56,134 nt of DNA, taken from positions 1 through 56,134 of the forward strand of contig CAZYMI010000013.1 of assembly GCA_964648505.1 (NCBI GenBank), given 5' to 3'. Shown here one piece after another: positions 41,788 through 50,883 of the stretch. The position numbers were made by a program, and so were the translations under genes. Within the stretch, counting starts at the first letter, position 1, and each line of letters begins with the position of its first letter. Origin of the DNA: CAZYMI01 sp964648505. Lineage in GTDB: Bacteria; Pseudomonadota; Alphaproteobacteria; Micavibrionales; Micavibrionaceae. The notes beneath the pieces are model-generated. The model saw nothing but the letters and a program-made list of their open reading frames with translations, was not told where the DNA came from and did not search any database.

Positions 41788-42594
41788 TTACTTAAATAAA
41801 GCAAGGCTCAGCGCTAATACAGCCATGCCTGAAACCATGCCGTATACAGTTTCGTGGCCCTTCGCGTAGCGTTTTGCAGCAGGCAATAACTCATCCAAAG
41901 ATAAAAACACCATCGCGCCTGCAATCATGCCAAAAACAATGCCATACACCATTGGAGACAAGAATGGTGCGAGTATCAGATAACCAAGCAGCGCCCCCGC
42001 AGGTTCCGCAAGACCCGAAACAAAGGTTGCGATCAGAGCCGTTTTTTTACTGCCTGTTGCATAAAATACAGGCAATGCAATCGATACCCCTTCAGGAATG
42101 TTGTGAACTGCAATCGCAAAGGCAAGCGATGACCCTACAACCGGATTATCAAGCGTTGCAAAGAAGGTCGCCATACCTTCAGGAAAATTATGAACTGTAA
42201 TTGCAAGGGTTGCGAGCAGACCAATGTTGAAGATGTATTTTTGCTCTTTTGCCGATGTATGAGTGTAGTCATGCGTTAACTCGACGTGTGGATTTGGTAT
42301 AAGGCGGTCAATCACCGCAATTAAAAATACGCCAGCAAAAAAAGCCAATGTAGCTGCAATATAAGCTTCCTTGTGACCAAGAGTTTGAGAAAAAGATGTA
42401 TTTGATTTTACAAAAATTTCAACAAGTGAAATGTAAACCATAGCTCCACCCGCGAATGATAAGCCAAAAGCGAGTAGGCGGGGGCTGCTTTTTTCTGCAC
42501 GCAGAACAGAAAGGCCGCCGATTACAGTTGCGGATGCCGCGCCAATACAAACCAGAAGTGCGGTCATAACGGAAGGTGAAAAAAGATCACTCAT
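41788..42594 (-). CDS. ZIP-family metal transporter (ZupT-like)
   Basis: A 268-residue inner-membrane divalent cation importer with about eight helices. The two ZIP metal-binding motifs are exact: VHNFPEGMATFFAT in helix 4 and VHNIPEGVSIALP in helix 5. A His/Asp-rich loop (HVELTHDYTHTSAKEQK) lies between helices 3 and 4. The ATG at 42594 overlaps the upstream gene's stop by 8 bases (ATGAGTGA), so it is coupled to the GDYXXLXY gene. Zinc is the likely main substrate, with broad specificity in ZupT relatives. Confidence 0.92.
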   Translation of the reverse strand: MSDLFSPSVMTALLVCIGAASATVIGGLSVLRAEKSSPRLLAFGLSFAGGAMVYISLVEIFVKSNTSFSQTLGHKEAYIAATLAFFAGVFLIAVIDRLIPNPHVELTHDYTHTSAKEQKYIFNIGLLATLAITVHNFPEGMATFFATLDNPVVGSSLAFAIAVHNIPEGVSIALPVFYATGSKKTALIATFVSGLAEPAGALLGYLILAPFLSPMVYGIVFGMIAGAMVFLSLDELLPAAKRYAKGHETVYGMVSGMAVLALSLALFK

Positions 42595-43126
42595 GTAGAT
42601 TATGTTTGGAACGTTGGTGCAGGGGTATGCTATCAATGTGCAAATCATCGAATGTCACGACACCTTCAGGGCTTACAAAGCTTTTCACCGTAATGCGGCC
42701 GCGATAAGCATCTTGGCGCAAAAGATCATCAACCACTGGGCCATCTTTTTCGGATAGAAAAATTTCATAGCCGCGTGTGAGATCATCTGATGTCATATGT
42801 ACAATGCCTGTGCAAGTAGGCGTGATGCTTTCACATGCTTGGAATGTTGCTGCCTTTGGGGTGAGGAGTTGCGCTTTTGGGTTCTCGGCCTCCAAGCACA
42901 AACAGTGCTTTTGCGTGGCATCGAGATCAGGGCGGATTTGGACATTGGGCCAATTAATACGTACACGTGCATAATGCCCGTAAATTAAATTGCGTGGGTC
43001 ATATCCTTCAACGGGCAAAAGCCATACTTGACCAGATGCACGCTCAATAAATTTGGTTACTAGAAGAGCACCCAGAACAAGCCACGGAAAAACAAGAACG
43101 ATAATAAGAAGCTTGCGGGGTGTCAT
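42587..43126 (-). CDS. GDYXXLXY-domain membrane-anchored protein
   Basis: A 179-residue protein with one N-terminal membrane helix (LLIIVLVFPWLVLGALLV) and a periplasmic domain. The family motif appears as DPRNLIYGHYARVRINW, where the consensus has GDYxxLxY, so the Asp is His here. Four cysteines occur at C75, C77, C97 and C104 (KHCLCLEA, FQACESITPTC), which could form disulfides. The gene overlaps the DUF2157 gene by 4 bases (ATGA), the usual partnership of these families. Function unknown. Confidence 0.85.
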   Translation of the reverse strand: MTPRKLLIIVLVFPWLVLGALLVTKFIERASGQVWLLPVEGYDPRNLIYGHYARVRINWPNVQIRPDLDATQKHCLCLEAENPKAQLLTPKAATFQACESITPTCTGIVHMTSDDLTRGYEIFLSEKDGPVVDDLLRQDAYRGRITVKSFVSPEGVVTFDDLHIDSIPLHQRSKHNLHE

Positions 43127-44259
43127 GGTTTTCCCCCGAGTGATAAACGTTTAAGGGTTGGTCGCAGTTTAAGTGTGCCGTAGGTGAGGCCAATAAAAAG
43201 AAGCCCGCCAAATATAAGACCAAAACCTGTTGTAGTGAGTGAGCCGAGCGCTTCAAAATAAAATACAAAAACGCGTATTGCGATCATAGTGATCGCCACA
43301 TCCACCAAGCGGTCAGAGAGATGTAAACCCAAATATCCAACCCATAACCACCATGCGATGAACATGAGGCCAGCTATAAGTGAGAGTGATGGGTGAGGCA
43401 TAAGAATAGGTAGCAAAGCCATGCACAAAGAGGGAATGGAAAGGGCTATAATATCGCGTTTCGGCCATAGTGTTTTGCCGTATTTTGCAAGAACGACAGC
43501 GAGTGCGATTAAGCAAAGTGCGATAAAAGCGGCTGGCCATATTTGCTGTAAGGAAAATTCGCGCAGGATATCTGATGTTGGAACACGCCATAAAAATTGC
43601 GCAAGCGCAGGAATGCCAACAATCATACCACCGCCAAATAAAAGAAATATGCTTTGCACGATCGGGCGGATGTTTTTAATAAGGGAAAGAACAAAAAACC
43701 CAAAGCTAAATAGGGCAAAAAGAGCCAGTTGTAGCGATACGTTTTTGTAATGATCTGCAAGCCAAATATGCATATGGAATTGCTGGGCGACCAACGCTGC
43801 AAGCCATAAGCCAATCACGGTGCGGGCGTTGCTGAAAAGTAAAATAAGCGGTGACCCAAGCAAAAGCCAAAGTGTGAGAGGCACAACTGTGGGTGCTTGG
43901 GTTTGAAAGATTTGCCCCATCAACGCAATAAAAGTGATGATAGATGCAAAAATAAGTAAAATTAAAATTTCGCGGATACGCGGAAATTTTTGAGCATCAA
44001 AATATTTATAAAATGCCAAAGACAGACCACCTGATAAAACCAGATGCGCGATAATTTTCGTAAGATCGCCAATGCTGTTCCAGTTGGCAGAAACGATGGC
44101 AGCCAAACCAAGCGCAATTGCAAGGCCGCCAATCATGAGCGCGCGGGTGAGATAATCGCCTTTGCGGTTTTCTAGTTCAAATGCTTCAATGCGCGAGACT
44201 TGGTCTGCGCTGAGCAATCCTTGGGTTTGCCATTCTGCGAGTTTTTTATGCAGCTTCAT
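43123..44259 (-). CDS. DUF2157 multi-pass membrane protein
   Basis: A 378-residue inner-membrane protein. The short N-terminal cytosolic part (LAEWQTQGLLSADQVSRIEA) is the DUF2157 hallmark, followed by about ten hydrophobic helices. Such proteins are found with GDYXXLXY proteins, as in this operon, and their biochemical role is not known. It is the first gene of the DUF2157-GDYXXLXY-ZIP run, with overlaps at both following junctions, so a metal-related or envelope role could be inferred, but weakly. Confidence 0.87.
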   Translation of the reverse strand: MKLHKKLAEWQTQGLLSADQVSRIEAFELENRKGDYLTRALMIGGLAIALGLAAIVSANWNSIGDLTKIIAHLVLSGGLSLAFYKYFDAQKFPRIREILILLIFASIITFIALMGQIFQTQAPTVVPLTLWLLLGSPLILLFSNARTVIGLWLAALVAQQFHMHIWLADHYKNVSLQLALFALFSFGFFVLSLIKNIRPIVQSIFLLFGGGMIVGIPALAQFLWRVPTSDILREFSLQQIWPAAFIALCLIALAVVLAKYGKTLWPKRDIIALSIPSLCMALLPILMPHPSLSLIAGLMFIAWWLWVGYLGLHLSDRLVDVAITMIAIRVFVFYFEALGSLTTTGFGLIFGGLLFIGLTYGTLKLRPTLKRLSLGGKP

Positions 44260-44283
44260 GGCGCTATTTTAAGCGAATTCGGC

Positions 44284-45102
44284 TTATTCAGGAAGGCGTA
44301 TTTCGCCAATCATGTAAGTGATTGCGTTTCCGCTCATAAATACGCGATCAGGCGTGTTTTGGCAGATGAGTTTACCCCCACGCGTCGAAGCTTGGTAAGC
44401 GATTAAATCATTTTTACCAAGTTTGGCTGCCCAGTAGGGGATGATGGTGCAATGGGCTGATCCTGTTACAGGATCTTCATCAATGCCATCGCCAGCGCAA
44501 AAGAAGCGGGACACGCAATCATAGTCTCGACCTTTTGCTGTGATGATAATCCACTTATCAAATTGATGGAGCGTTTTAAAGTCCGGCTTTATATTTCGTA
44601 CTATTTCTTCGTTATTATAGACAAGCATTAAATCACGCGCTTGGTAGGCTTCTGTTGGCTTCATTGATGATATTGAATCAAGAACAAAAGCAGGAATAGT
44701 ATTGATTTCAACTTTCTCACCAGCGCGAGATGGGAAGTCTAACGTATAACCTTGGCTAGATTTTGTAACTGTTAGTGTGCCCGCAACTTGCGTTGTGAAT
44801 GTTACGCTTTGGGCCGTGGGGTTTAGTTCGGATAAAATTATGTGCGCAGCTGCAAGTGTTGCGTGCCCACATAAGTCAACTTCGCACATCGGCGTAAACC
44901 AGCGTAAGTGGTAACCAGTTGCGGTTTTGACAATAAAGGCCGTTTCAGAAAGATTGTTCTCAAGCGCGATGAGCTGCATCGTCGTGTCATTAAGCCACGC
45001 GTCTAAGACAACGACCGCAGCGGGATTCCCGCCGAAAATACGATCAGCAAACGCATCAACCTGATAAATCGGGTAATGTTTAAGCTGCGGCGTCTTTTGC
45101 AT
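44284..45102 (-). CDS. PhzF-family phenazine biosynthesis-like isomerase
   Basis: A 272-residue protein of the PhzF/DAP-epimerase fold. It starts with YPIYQVDAFADRIFGGNPAA, includes NNLSETAFIV with the catalytic Glu, LRWFTPMCEVDLCGHATLAA, and GIDEDPVTGSAHCTIIPYWA, which are diagnostic. No phenazine genes are present, so it is one of the many PhzF-like housekeeping proteins of unknown substrate. The ATG at 45102 overlaps the end of typA by 23 bases; the in-frame extension to 45204 lies within typA and is not expected to be used. Confidence 0.92.
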   Translation of the reverse strand: MQKTPQLKHYPIYQVDAFADRIFGGNPAAVVVLDAWLNDTTMQLIALENNLSETAFIVKTATGYHLRWFTPMCEVDLCGHATLAAAHIILSELNPTAQSVTFTTQVAGTLTVTKSSQGYTLDFPSRAGEKVEINTIPAFVLDSISSMKPTEAYQARDLMLVYNNEEIVRNIKPDFKTLHQFDKWIIITAKGRDYDCVSRFFCAGDGIDEDPVTGSAHCTIIPYWAAKLGKNDLIAYQASTRGGKLICQNTPDRVFMSGNAITYMIGEIRLPE

Positions 45103-46930
45103 CTTTTTTGGCTTTTTTGGCCGCAATTTCGCGCTCGGTTGATGTGAGGAAGCGTTTGCGTAAACGTAAGGATTTTGGCGTGACTTCAACAAGCTCATCA
45201 TCATTAATGTAAGAAATCATATCTTCCATGCTCATTTTACGTGGTGGGGTCAGCACAACAGCTTCGTCTTTGCCTGATGCGCGCACGTTTGTAAGCTGCT
45301 TACCTTTGAGCACGTTGATCTCAAGATCATTTTCGCGGGAATGTTCACCCACAATCATGCCGCCATAAACTTTCTCGCCGTGACCGATGAACATGGTGCC
45401 ACGATCTTGCAAATTAAAAATCGCATAAGCCACAGCTTCACCTTTGTCTGTTGAAATAAGCGCGCCGTGGTGACGGCTGCCGAGATCGCCTTTGTAAGGG
45501 CCGTAGCTATGGAACAAGCGGTTCATAATACCTGTGCCGCGTGTATCGGTCATGAACTGGCTTTGATAACCAATCAAACCGCGTGATGGCGCAATAAAAG
45601 TAATCCGTGTTTTGCCGCCACCAGATGAGCGCATATCGCTCATCTCAGCTTTACGTTGTGAGAGTTTATCAATCACAGTACCTGAATACGCATCATCGAC
45701 ATCAACAATTACTTCTTCGTAAGGCTCTGTGCGATTGCCTTGCTCATCGTTGCGGAATAAAACGCGTGGGCGGGAAACTGAAAGTTCAAAACCTTCACGG
45801 CGCATTGTTTCAATCAGAACGCCCAATTGAAGCTCACCGCGACCTGCAACTTCTAAAGCTTCTTTACCGCCTGTTTCGCTGACCTTGATTGTGACGTTGG
45901 TTTCAGCTTCTGCAAGCAAACGATCACGAATCATGGTGGAGGTTAATTTTTTACCTTCAGTGCCAGCAAGGGGCGAGTCATTCACGCTGATCGTGACCGC
46001 AATTGTTGGGGGATCAACCGGTGTTGATTTCATGGGTGTGGTAAGCGCCATATCACAAATTGTGTCAGATACTGACGCTTCTGACATGCCGGCGATACAA
46101 ATAATATCGCCTGCTTCCACAACATCAACCGGCACACGGGCCAAACCGTGGAACGAGAGAAGTTTGGTTAAACGGAATGTTTCAACGGTCGTGCCATCAA
46201 GGCGCATGGCTTTCACGTTCGTATTCACTTTGGCGCGGCCTGATACAACGCGGCCAGTCAGTACGCGGCCCAAATAAGGATCACGTTCAAGTAAAGTGGC
46301 CAACATGGCAAAAGGGGCGTCCGTGTCAACAGTTGGCGCTGGCACATGAGAGAGAATTAAATCAAGCAGTGGATGCAGGTTTTCACGCGGGCCATCAAGC
46401 TTATCGGTTGCCCAGCCATCACGGCCAGAAGCGTAGAGCACCGGAAAATCAAGTTGTTTTTCGTTGGCATCGAGGGCGACGAACAAATCAAAAATTTCGT
46501 TTAAAACCTCTTCAGGGCGCGCATCAGACCTATCGATTTTATTCACAACAACAATAGGGCATAAGCCTTGTGCGAATGCTTTTTGTAAAACGAATTTTGT
46601 TTGTGGTAATGCACCTTCTGCGGCATCTACCAGCAATAATACGCCATCTGCCATGTTGAGCACACGCTCAACCTCACCGCCAAAATCGGCGTGGCCTGGA
46701 GTATCGATAATGTTAATACGATGATCTTTCCAGTTTACGGCTGTGCATTTTGCTAAAATTGTAATACCGCGTTCTTTTTCAAGATCGTTTGAATCCATTG
46801 CCCGTTCGGCGACATTCTGGTTGTCGCGGAAGGTGCCGCTTTGTTTTAAAATAGTATCAACAAGTGTGGTTTTGCCATGGTCAACGTGGGCGATAATGGC
46901 AATGTTACGCATATTACGGGCGACGGTCAT
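45080..46930 (-). CDS. typA: Ribosome-associated GTPase TypA/BipA
   Basis: A 616-residue translational GTPase of the elongation-factor family. G1 is AHVDHGKTTLVDTIL, G2 is around EKERGITIL, G3 is DTPGHADFGGEVER and G4 is NKIDR. The C-terminal TypA-specific part includes GGKTRITFIAPSRGLIGYQS. It acts on the ribosome in stress and cold adaptation. Its 3' end overlaps the PhzF-like gene, so the two form an operon. Confidence 0.97.
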   Translation of the reverse strand: MTVARNMRNIAIIAHVDHGKTTLVDTILKQSGTFRDNQNVAERAMDSNDLEKERGITILAKCTAVNWKDHRINIIDTPGHADFGGEVERVLNMADGVLLLVDAAEGALPQTKFVLQKAFAQGLCPIVVVNKIDRSDARPEEVLNEIFDLFVALDANEKQLDFPVLYASGRDGWATDKLDGPRENLHPLLDLILSHVPAPTVDTDAPFAMLATLLERDPYLGRVLTGRVVSGRAKVNTNVKAMRLDGTTVETFRLTKLLSFHGLARVPVDVVEAGDIICIAGMSEASVSDTICDMALTTPMKSTPVDPPTIAVTISVNDSPLAGTEGKKLTSTMIRDRLLAEAETNVTIKVSETGGKEALEVAGRGELQLGVLIETMRREGFELSVSRPRVLFRNDEQGNRTEPYEEVIVDVDDAYSGTVIDKLSQRKAEMSDMRSSGGGKTRITFIAPSRGLIGYQSQFMTDTRGTGIMNRLFHSYGPYKGDLGSRHHGALISTDKGEAVAYAIFNLQDRGTMFIGHGEKVYGGMIVGEHSRENDLEINVLKGKQLTNVRASGKDEAVVLTPPRKMSMEDMISYINDDELVEVTPKSLRLRKRFLTSTEREIAAKKAKKDAKDAAA

Positions 46931-47003
46931 AACGGGTCATTTCAGGTTCAGGGTCAAAAGTGGGCGCACACTATCCTGATCGGGCTCAAAAATCAAATAA
47001 TCT

Positions 47004-47591
47004 TTAGGGTTTTTGAAGCTTAAAACGCCTAAAAAGCACGCCGGAAATGAAAATTGTGTTCACAATTCCAATCACAAAGGGGTAAAGCGCGGTTGTGAAG
47101 GTGAAATTGGTTAAAGATATCAGGCTCAGGCCAAAAATAACGGAGACGGTAATATAGTAAAACAAGCTTTCTTCATGGGGTTTTGACCAGCATTTGCGAA
47201 TGGTTGGTATATAGGCAAGCGCATCAATAAAGGTCACAAGTACAACTGACCAAAAAGCATCGTGTAAAATAACCCATGGAATAATGGCCAGAAGGCAAAG
47301 GCACAAAATAGCCCAGTCGGATCGTGCAATATCTTTTTCCCCGTAGCGAAATGATAAGATCAGAACAATCAAGCAAGATCCGGCAATCATACCAGCACCC
47401 CAGATTCCAGGGCCGGCATTTTCTGTGTATTGCGCCAAGAAGATGATGGTTGCGATTAGCCCCCAAATCAGCCACGAAAAACAATGGGGTTTGGTTTTTC
47501 CCTGAAAAATTGTGACAATATAGTAAAAAGTTGCAATCACGCCAATGATGCGAATAACAACGCTAATCAGGTAGGGGTCAAAATACAGCAT
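47004..47591 (-). CDS. Hypothetical multi-pass membrane protein
   Basis: A 195-residue very hydrophobic protein with about six to seven helices. It contains KTKPHCFSWLIWGLIATIIF and a second related stretch, PTIRKCWSKPHEESLFYYIT. The internal repetition with Pro and Trp is reminiscent of small PQ-loop/SWEET-like transporters, but I cannot assign it. The ATG at 47591 is preferred over a GTG at 47600. The start faces the DUF2256 gene across 35 bases, so the promoters overlap. Confidence 0.7.
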   Translation of the reverse strand: MLYFDPYLISVVIRIIGVIATFYYIVTIFQGKTKPHCFSWLIWGLIATIIFLAQYTENAGPGIWGAGMIAGSCLIVLILSFRYGEKDIARSDWAILCLCLLAIIPWVILHDAFWSVVLVTFIDALAYIPTIRKCWSKPHEESLFYYITVSVIFGLSLISLTNFTFTTALYPFVIGIVNTIFISGVLFRRFKLQKP

Positions 47592-47626
47592 GCAGAGCAC
47601 TATATAGGTTTAGGAGTTTAAGACAA

Positions 47627-47767
47627 ATGGCCAGAAGGGTAAAAAAAACTGATTTGCCAACAAAAATATGTAAGACTTGCAACAGGCCCTTCGCCTGGCG
47701 TAAGAAGTGGCGCACCTGCTGGGAACAGGTTCTATATTGTTCTGACTTTTGCCGAAAAAAGAAATAG
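47627..47767 (+). CDS. DUF2256 miniprotein
   Basis: A 46-residue basic protein too short for most gene callers. It reads as basic N-terminus, then LPTKICKTCNRPFAWRKKWR, then TCWEQVLYCSDFCRKKK. The C-x2-C and later C-x3-C pairs with intervening W-R-K-K-W match the DUF2256 family, probably a small zinc-binding protein. AGGAG lies 11 bases before the ATG. It ends 9 bases before the GTG start of the ABC-F gene, so they are likely cotranscribed. Confidence 0.88.
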   Translation: MARRVKKTDLPTKICKTCNRPFAWRKKWRTCWEQVLYCSDFCRKKK

Positions 47768-47776
47768 CGAGAAACC

Positions 47777-49615
47777 GTGTCCGACCTTTTACTGAGCATC
47801 CAAAACGCCCGTGTTTCTTTTGGCAACACGGCTTTATTTGAAGACCTGTCTTTTAATATTCACCGCGGCTATCGTATTTCTCTGGTGGGGCGAAACGGCA
47901 CAGGTAAAACAACCTTAATGAATCTGATTACAGGCGCGCGTGAACTTGATGATGGAAAGCGCTGGATTGCAAATGGAATTACAATAGGCCATATGCGACA
48001 AGAAGTGACGCCAATGCCGGGACAGACCGTTTTTAGCTATGTGTTCGAACAAATTCCAGAAGAAGAACAACATTTATCAGAATATAAAGTTGAACTGGTG
48101 TTGCAGCCTTTGCAGCTAGACCCACAGGCAGACATGGCTATGCTTTCAGGCGGGCAATTACGCCGCGCAGCCCTTGCACGCGCCCTTGTAGAAGATCCTG
48201 ATATTCTATTGCTTGATGAGCCAACCAACCATTTGGATCTTGAAGTGATTGAATGGCTTGAAGGTTATTTAGCGGCTTATGCAGGTGCGCTTGTTGTGAT
48301 TTCGCATGACCGTACATTTTTAGCAAATATTTCAGACCATATTTTCTGGCTCGATCGCGGTACACTTAAGGTTTGCAATAAAGGCTTTGGTCATTTTGAT
48401 GACTGGTCAGAAACGATTTTAGAGCAAGAAGCCCGCGAATTGCGTAACCGCAAAAACACTCTTGCTGGTGAAATTGAATGGATGAGCCGAGGCGTGAAAG
48501 CGCGTCGTAAGCGCAATTTACGCCGTATTGAAATGATTAAGGAGGCGCGTGAAAAATTAGAAAACGACCAAAAAGCTTATAACCGCATGCTCGCTAAAAT
48601 TAAAGTAGGCGATATGAAAGAGGGTGAGGAATCATCCAAAGTTGTCGCTGACTTTATTAAGGTTCATAAAAGTTTTGGCGAAGAGGATAAGATTAAAATT
48701 ATTCTGGAAGATTTCTCGCTGCGTATCATTCGCGGTGAGCGTATCGGGATATTAGGCCGCAATGGTTCAGGTAAAACAACCATGTTGCGCATGCTGGTTA
48801 ATGAATTAAAGCCTGACCGCGGCACTGTTAAGGTTGCCAAAAATTTGGAGATTTCCTATTTCGATCAAAAACGCAAAGATTTGGTGCCGGAATTCACGCT
48901 GTGGAAAACGCTTGTGCCATCGGGGGGAGATTATATTGATGTGATGGGAAAATCACGTCATGTGTGTGGTTATCTGAAGGATTTTTTATTCGACCCGCAA
49001 ATGGCATTGCAACCTGTAAGCACTTTATCAGGTGGGCAGAAAAATCGCTTGATGCTGGCTAAAATTTTAGCAAATCCGGGCAGTTTACTTATTCTTGATG
49101 AACCAACCAATGATCTGGATATGGATACATTGGATATGGTGGAAGAAATTCTGGCGCACTATAAAGGTACGCTTTTGGTTGTCAGCCATGACCGTGATTT
49201 CTTAGATCAAACAGTCACAAAAATCCTTGCCTTTGAAGGAAATGGTAAAATTGAAATGCTAGCAGGTGGGTATTCCGATTATCTGGACTATAAAAAATCG
49301 CAGGTGTTAAATCAAAAAAACACTCAACTAGGCGTAGCCATCAAAAAAGAAACGCAAGCATCGCATGTCCAATCTAAAGATAGCCGTGTTAAAATATCGT
49401 ACAAAATTAAATATGAGCATGAACAACTGCCCCAGCGCATAGAAGCTTTAAAGCTTGAAATTTCTGCGCTTCAACGCCTTCTTTCGCAAGATGGTTTGTA
49501 TCAAGAGGATCGAATTTCATTTGAGAATTCATCTCGGCGTTTGCCTCAAGCTGAAAAAGACCTTGATGAGGCTGAGCTGCGCCTTCTGGAGCTGGATGAG
49601 ATGCTGGCGTCTTAA
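47777..49615 (+). CDS. ABC-F family ATP-binding protein (Uup type)
   Basis: A 612-residue protein with two ABC ATPase domains and no membrane part. The first domain has Walker A GRNGTGKTT (~residues 38-46), signature LSGGQLRRAALARAL and LLDEPTNHLDLE. The second has GRNGSGKTT, LSGGQKNRLMLAKIL and LILDEPTNDLD. A charged linker lies between them (~230-290), and a C-terminal coiled coil (KIKYEHEQLPQRIEALKLEI onward) is typical of Uup, which binds branched DNA or ribosomes. The start is GTG at 47777. Confidence 0.94.
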   Translation: MSDLLLSIQNARVSFGNTALFEDLSFNIHRGYRISLVGRNGTGKTTLMNLITGARELDDGKRWIANGITIGHMRQEVTPMPGQTVFSYVFEQIPEEEQHLSEYKVELVLQPLQLDPQADMAMLSGGQLRRAALARALVEDPDILLLDEPTNHLDLEVIEWLEGYLAAYAGALVVISHDRTFLANISDHIFWLDRGTLKVCNKGFGHFDDWSETILEQEARELRNRKNTLAGEIEWMSRGVKARRKRNLRRIEMIKEAREKLENDQKAYNRMLAKIKVGDMKEGEESSKVVADFIKVHKSFGEEDKIKIILEDFSLRIIRGERIGILGRNGSGKTTMLRMLVNELKPDRGTVKVAKNLEISYFDQKRKDLVPEFTLWKTLVPSGGDYIDVMGKSRHVCGYLKDFLFDPQMALQPVSTLSGGQKNRLMLAKILANPGSLLILDEPTNDLDMDTLDMVEEILAHYKGTLLVVSHDRDFLDQTVTKILAFEGNGKIEMLAGGYSDYLDYKKSQVLNQKNTQLGVAIKKETQASHVQSKDSRVKISYKIKYEHEQLPQRIEALKLEISALQRLLSQDGLYQEDRISFENSSRRLPQAEKDLDEAELRLLELDEMLAS

Positions 49616-49659
49616 ATTACAAAGCTCAGGACCATCGTATTCAAGCTTAAAAACTTCAG

Positions 49660-50778
49660 CTATGCGGCAGCCGCTTGTGCTAGTGTTGGATAGTCTGTGT
49701 ATCCTTTTTCTGATCCGCCATAAAAAGTTTTTCTGTCATAGGCGTTCAGTGTTGCATTTGCACGAATACGTTCAACCAGATCAGGGTTAGCGATGTAGGC
49801 ACGACCAAACGCAACGGCATCAGCCAAACCATCTTTTAATACTTCTTTTGCATTTTCAGGTGTATAGCCGCCTGCTGTAATCAAGGCGCCTTTAAAATAT
49901 TTTCGGAACAGGGCCGATGTGCTTGGCATGTTCTCAGCTACCGAATCGCTTCCACCTGCAGATGTTGCGCGCGGCTCAATGAGATGGACATAGGCAATAT
50001 TGCGCTTATTAAGTTCACCAATAACGTAGGTAAATAAAGCTTCAGGGTTACTATCATGCATATCGCTAAATGTACCGTATGGCGATAAACGCACACCCAC
50101 GCGCCCCTTACCCCACACTTGTATAACACTATCGACAACTTCCAATAAAAGTCTGGCACGATTTTCGATGCTGCCGCCATATGAGTCGGTACGGTTATTT
50201 GAACCGTCATGCATAAACTGGTCGAGCAGGTATCCATTTGCGCCGTGAACTTCCACACCATCAAACCCGGCTTGTTTTGCGTTTTCTGCGCCGCTGCGAT
50301 AATCAGCAACGATACCGGGAAGCTCGTGCGTTTCAAGCGCGCGTGGAGCCTCTAAGGATACTGGTTTCCAATCTGCAGAAAAAGTTCCGGCATTATTGGG
50401 CTTTATCGCAGAAGGGCCAACAGGCTGGGCCCCGCCCGGCTGCAACGATGTGTGTGAAACGCGGCCAACATGCCAAAGTTGTAAAAATATTTTACCGCCT
50501 TTTTCATGAACTGCTTTAGTCACCAGTTTCCAGCCTTCAATTTGCTCTTGAGAGTGAATGCCAGGCGTAGCTGGGTAACCCTGCCCCTGAGGGGATATTT
50601 GCGTGGCTTCTGAAATAATAAGGCCTGCACTAGCACGCTGGGCATAATATTGAGCATTTAAGGCGTGAGGGATATTCCCTGGCTGCTTACTGCGCATGCG
50701 TGTAAGCGGGGCCATAATAATACGATTTTTTAAAGTGATATCACCAAGAATAAGTTCATCAAATAATTGTGGCGTCAT
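49660..50778 (-). CDS. Old-yellow-enzyme family alkene reductase (NemA-like)
   Basis: A 372-residue FMN flavoprotein that reduces activated alkenes such as enones, maleimides and nitro compounds. The opening LILGDITLKNRIIMAPLTRM binds FMN. The substrate-binding His-x-x-Asn is in GVEVHGANGYLLDQFMHDGS, followed by RTDSYGGSIENRARLLLEVV. ALITAGGYTPENAKEVL and ADAVAFGRAYIANPDLV complete the barrel. It is 105 bases downstream of the SDR gene on the same strand, a common partnership under a redox-stress regulator. Confidence 0.94.
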   Translation of the reverse strand: MTPQLFDELILGDITLKNRIIMAPLTRMRSKQPGNIPHALNAQYYAQRASAGLIISEATQISPQGQGYPATPGIHSQEQIEGWKLVTKAVHEKGGKIFLQLWHVGRVSHTSLQPGGAQPVGPSAIKPNNAGTFSADWKPVSLEAPRALETHELPGIVADYRSGAENAKQAGFDGVEVHGANGYLLDQFMHDGSNNRTDSYGGSIENRARLLLEVVDSVIQVWGKGRVGVRLSPYGTFSDMHDSNPEALFTYVIGELNKRNIAYVHLIEPRATSAGGSDSVAENMPSTSALFRKYFKGALITAGGYTPENAKEVLKDGLADAVAFGRAYIANPDLVERIRANATLNAYDRKTFYGGSEKGYTDYPTLAQAAAA

Positions 50779-50841
50779 GGGATTTCAATTCCTTTACTGG
50801 TAACGTTATTTAAATTTAAAAAACCGAGCTTTATTTAGCGC

Positions 50842-50859
50842 ACTCCACTTAGTGAAAGT
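50842..50859. promoter_or_regulatory. Possible operator between SDR and OYE genes
   Basis: CACTTAGTG is a 9-base palindrome within ACTCCACTTAGTGAAAGT, in the 105-base gap upstream of the OYE gene. HxlR- or TetR-type redox regulators often bind such sites before nemA-like genes, but no regulator gene is visible here. Confidence 0.25.
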
Positions 50860-50883
50860 AGCTGCGATATGATGCGTGTAAAA

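Noticed and set aside
47731..47744. GTTC-N6-GTTC resembling a second SOS box
   Set aside because: The spacer is 6 instead of 7 bases, and the site lies inside the coding part of the DUF2256 miniprotein, so it is probably chance.
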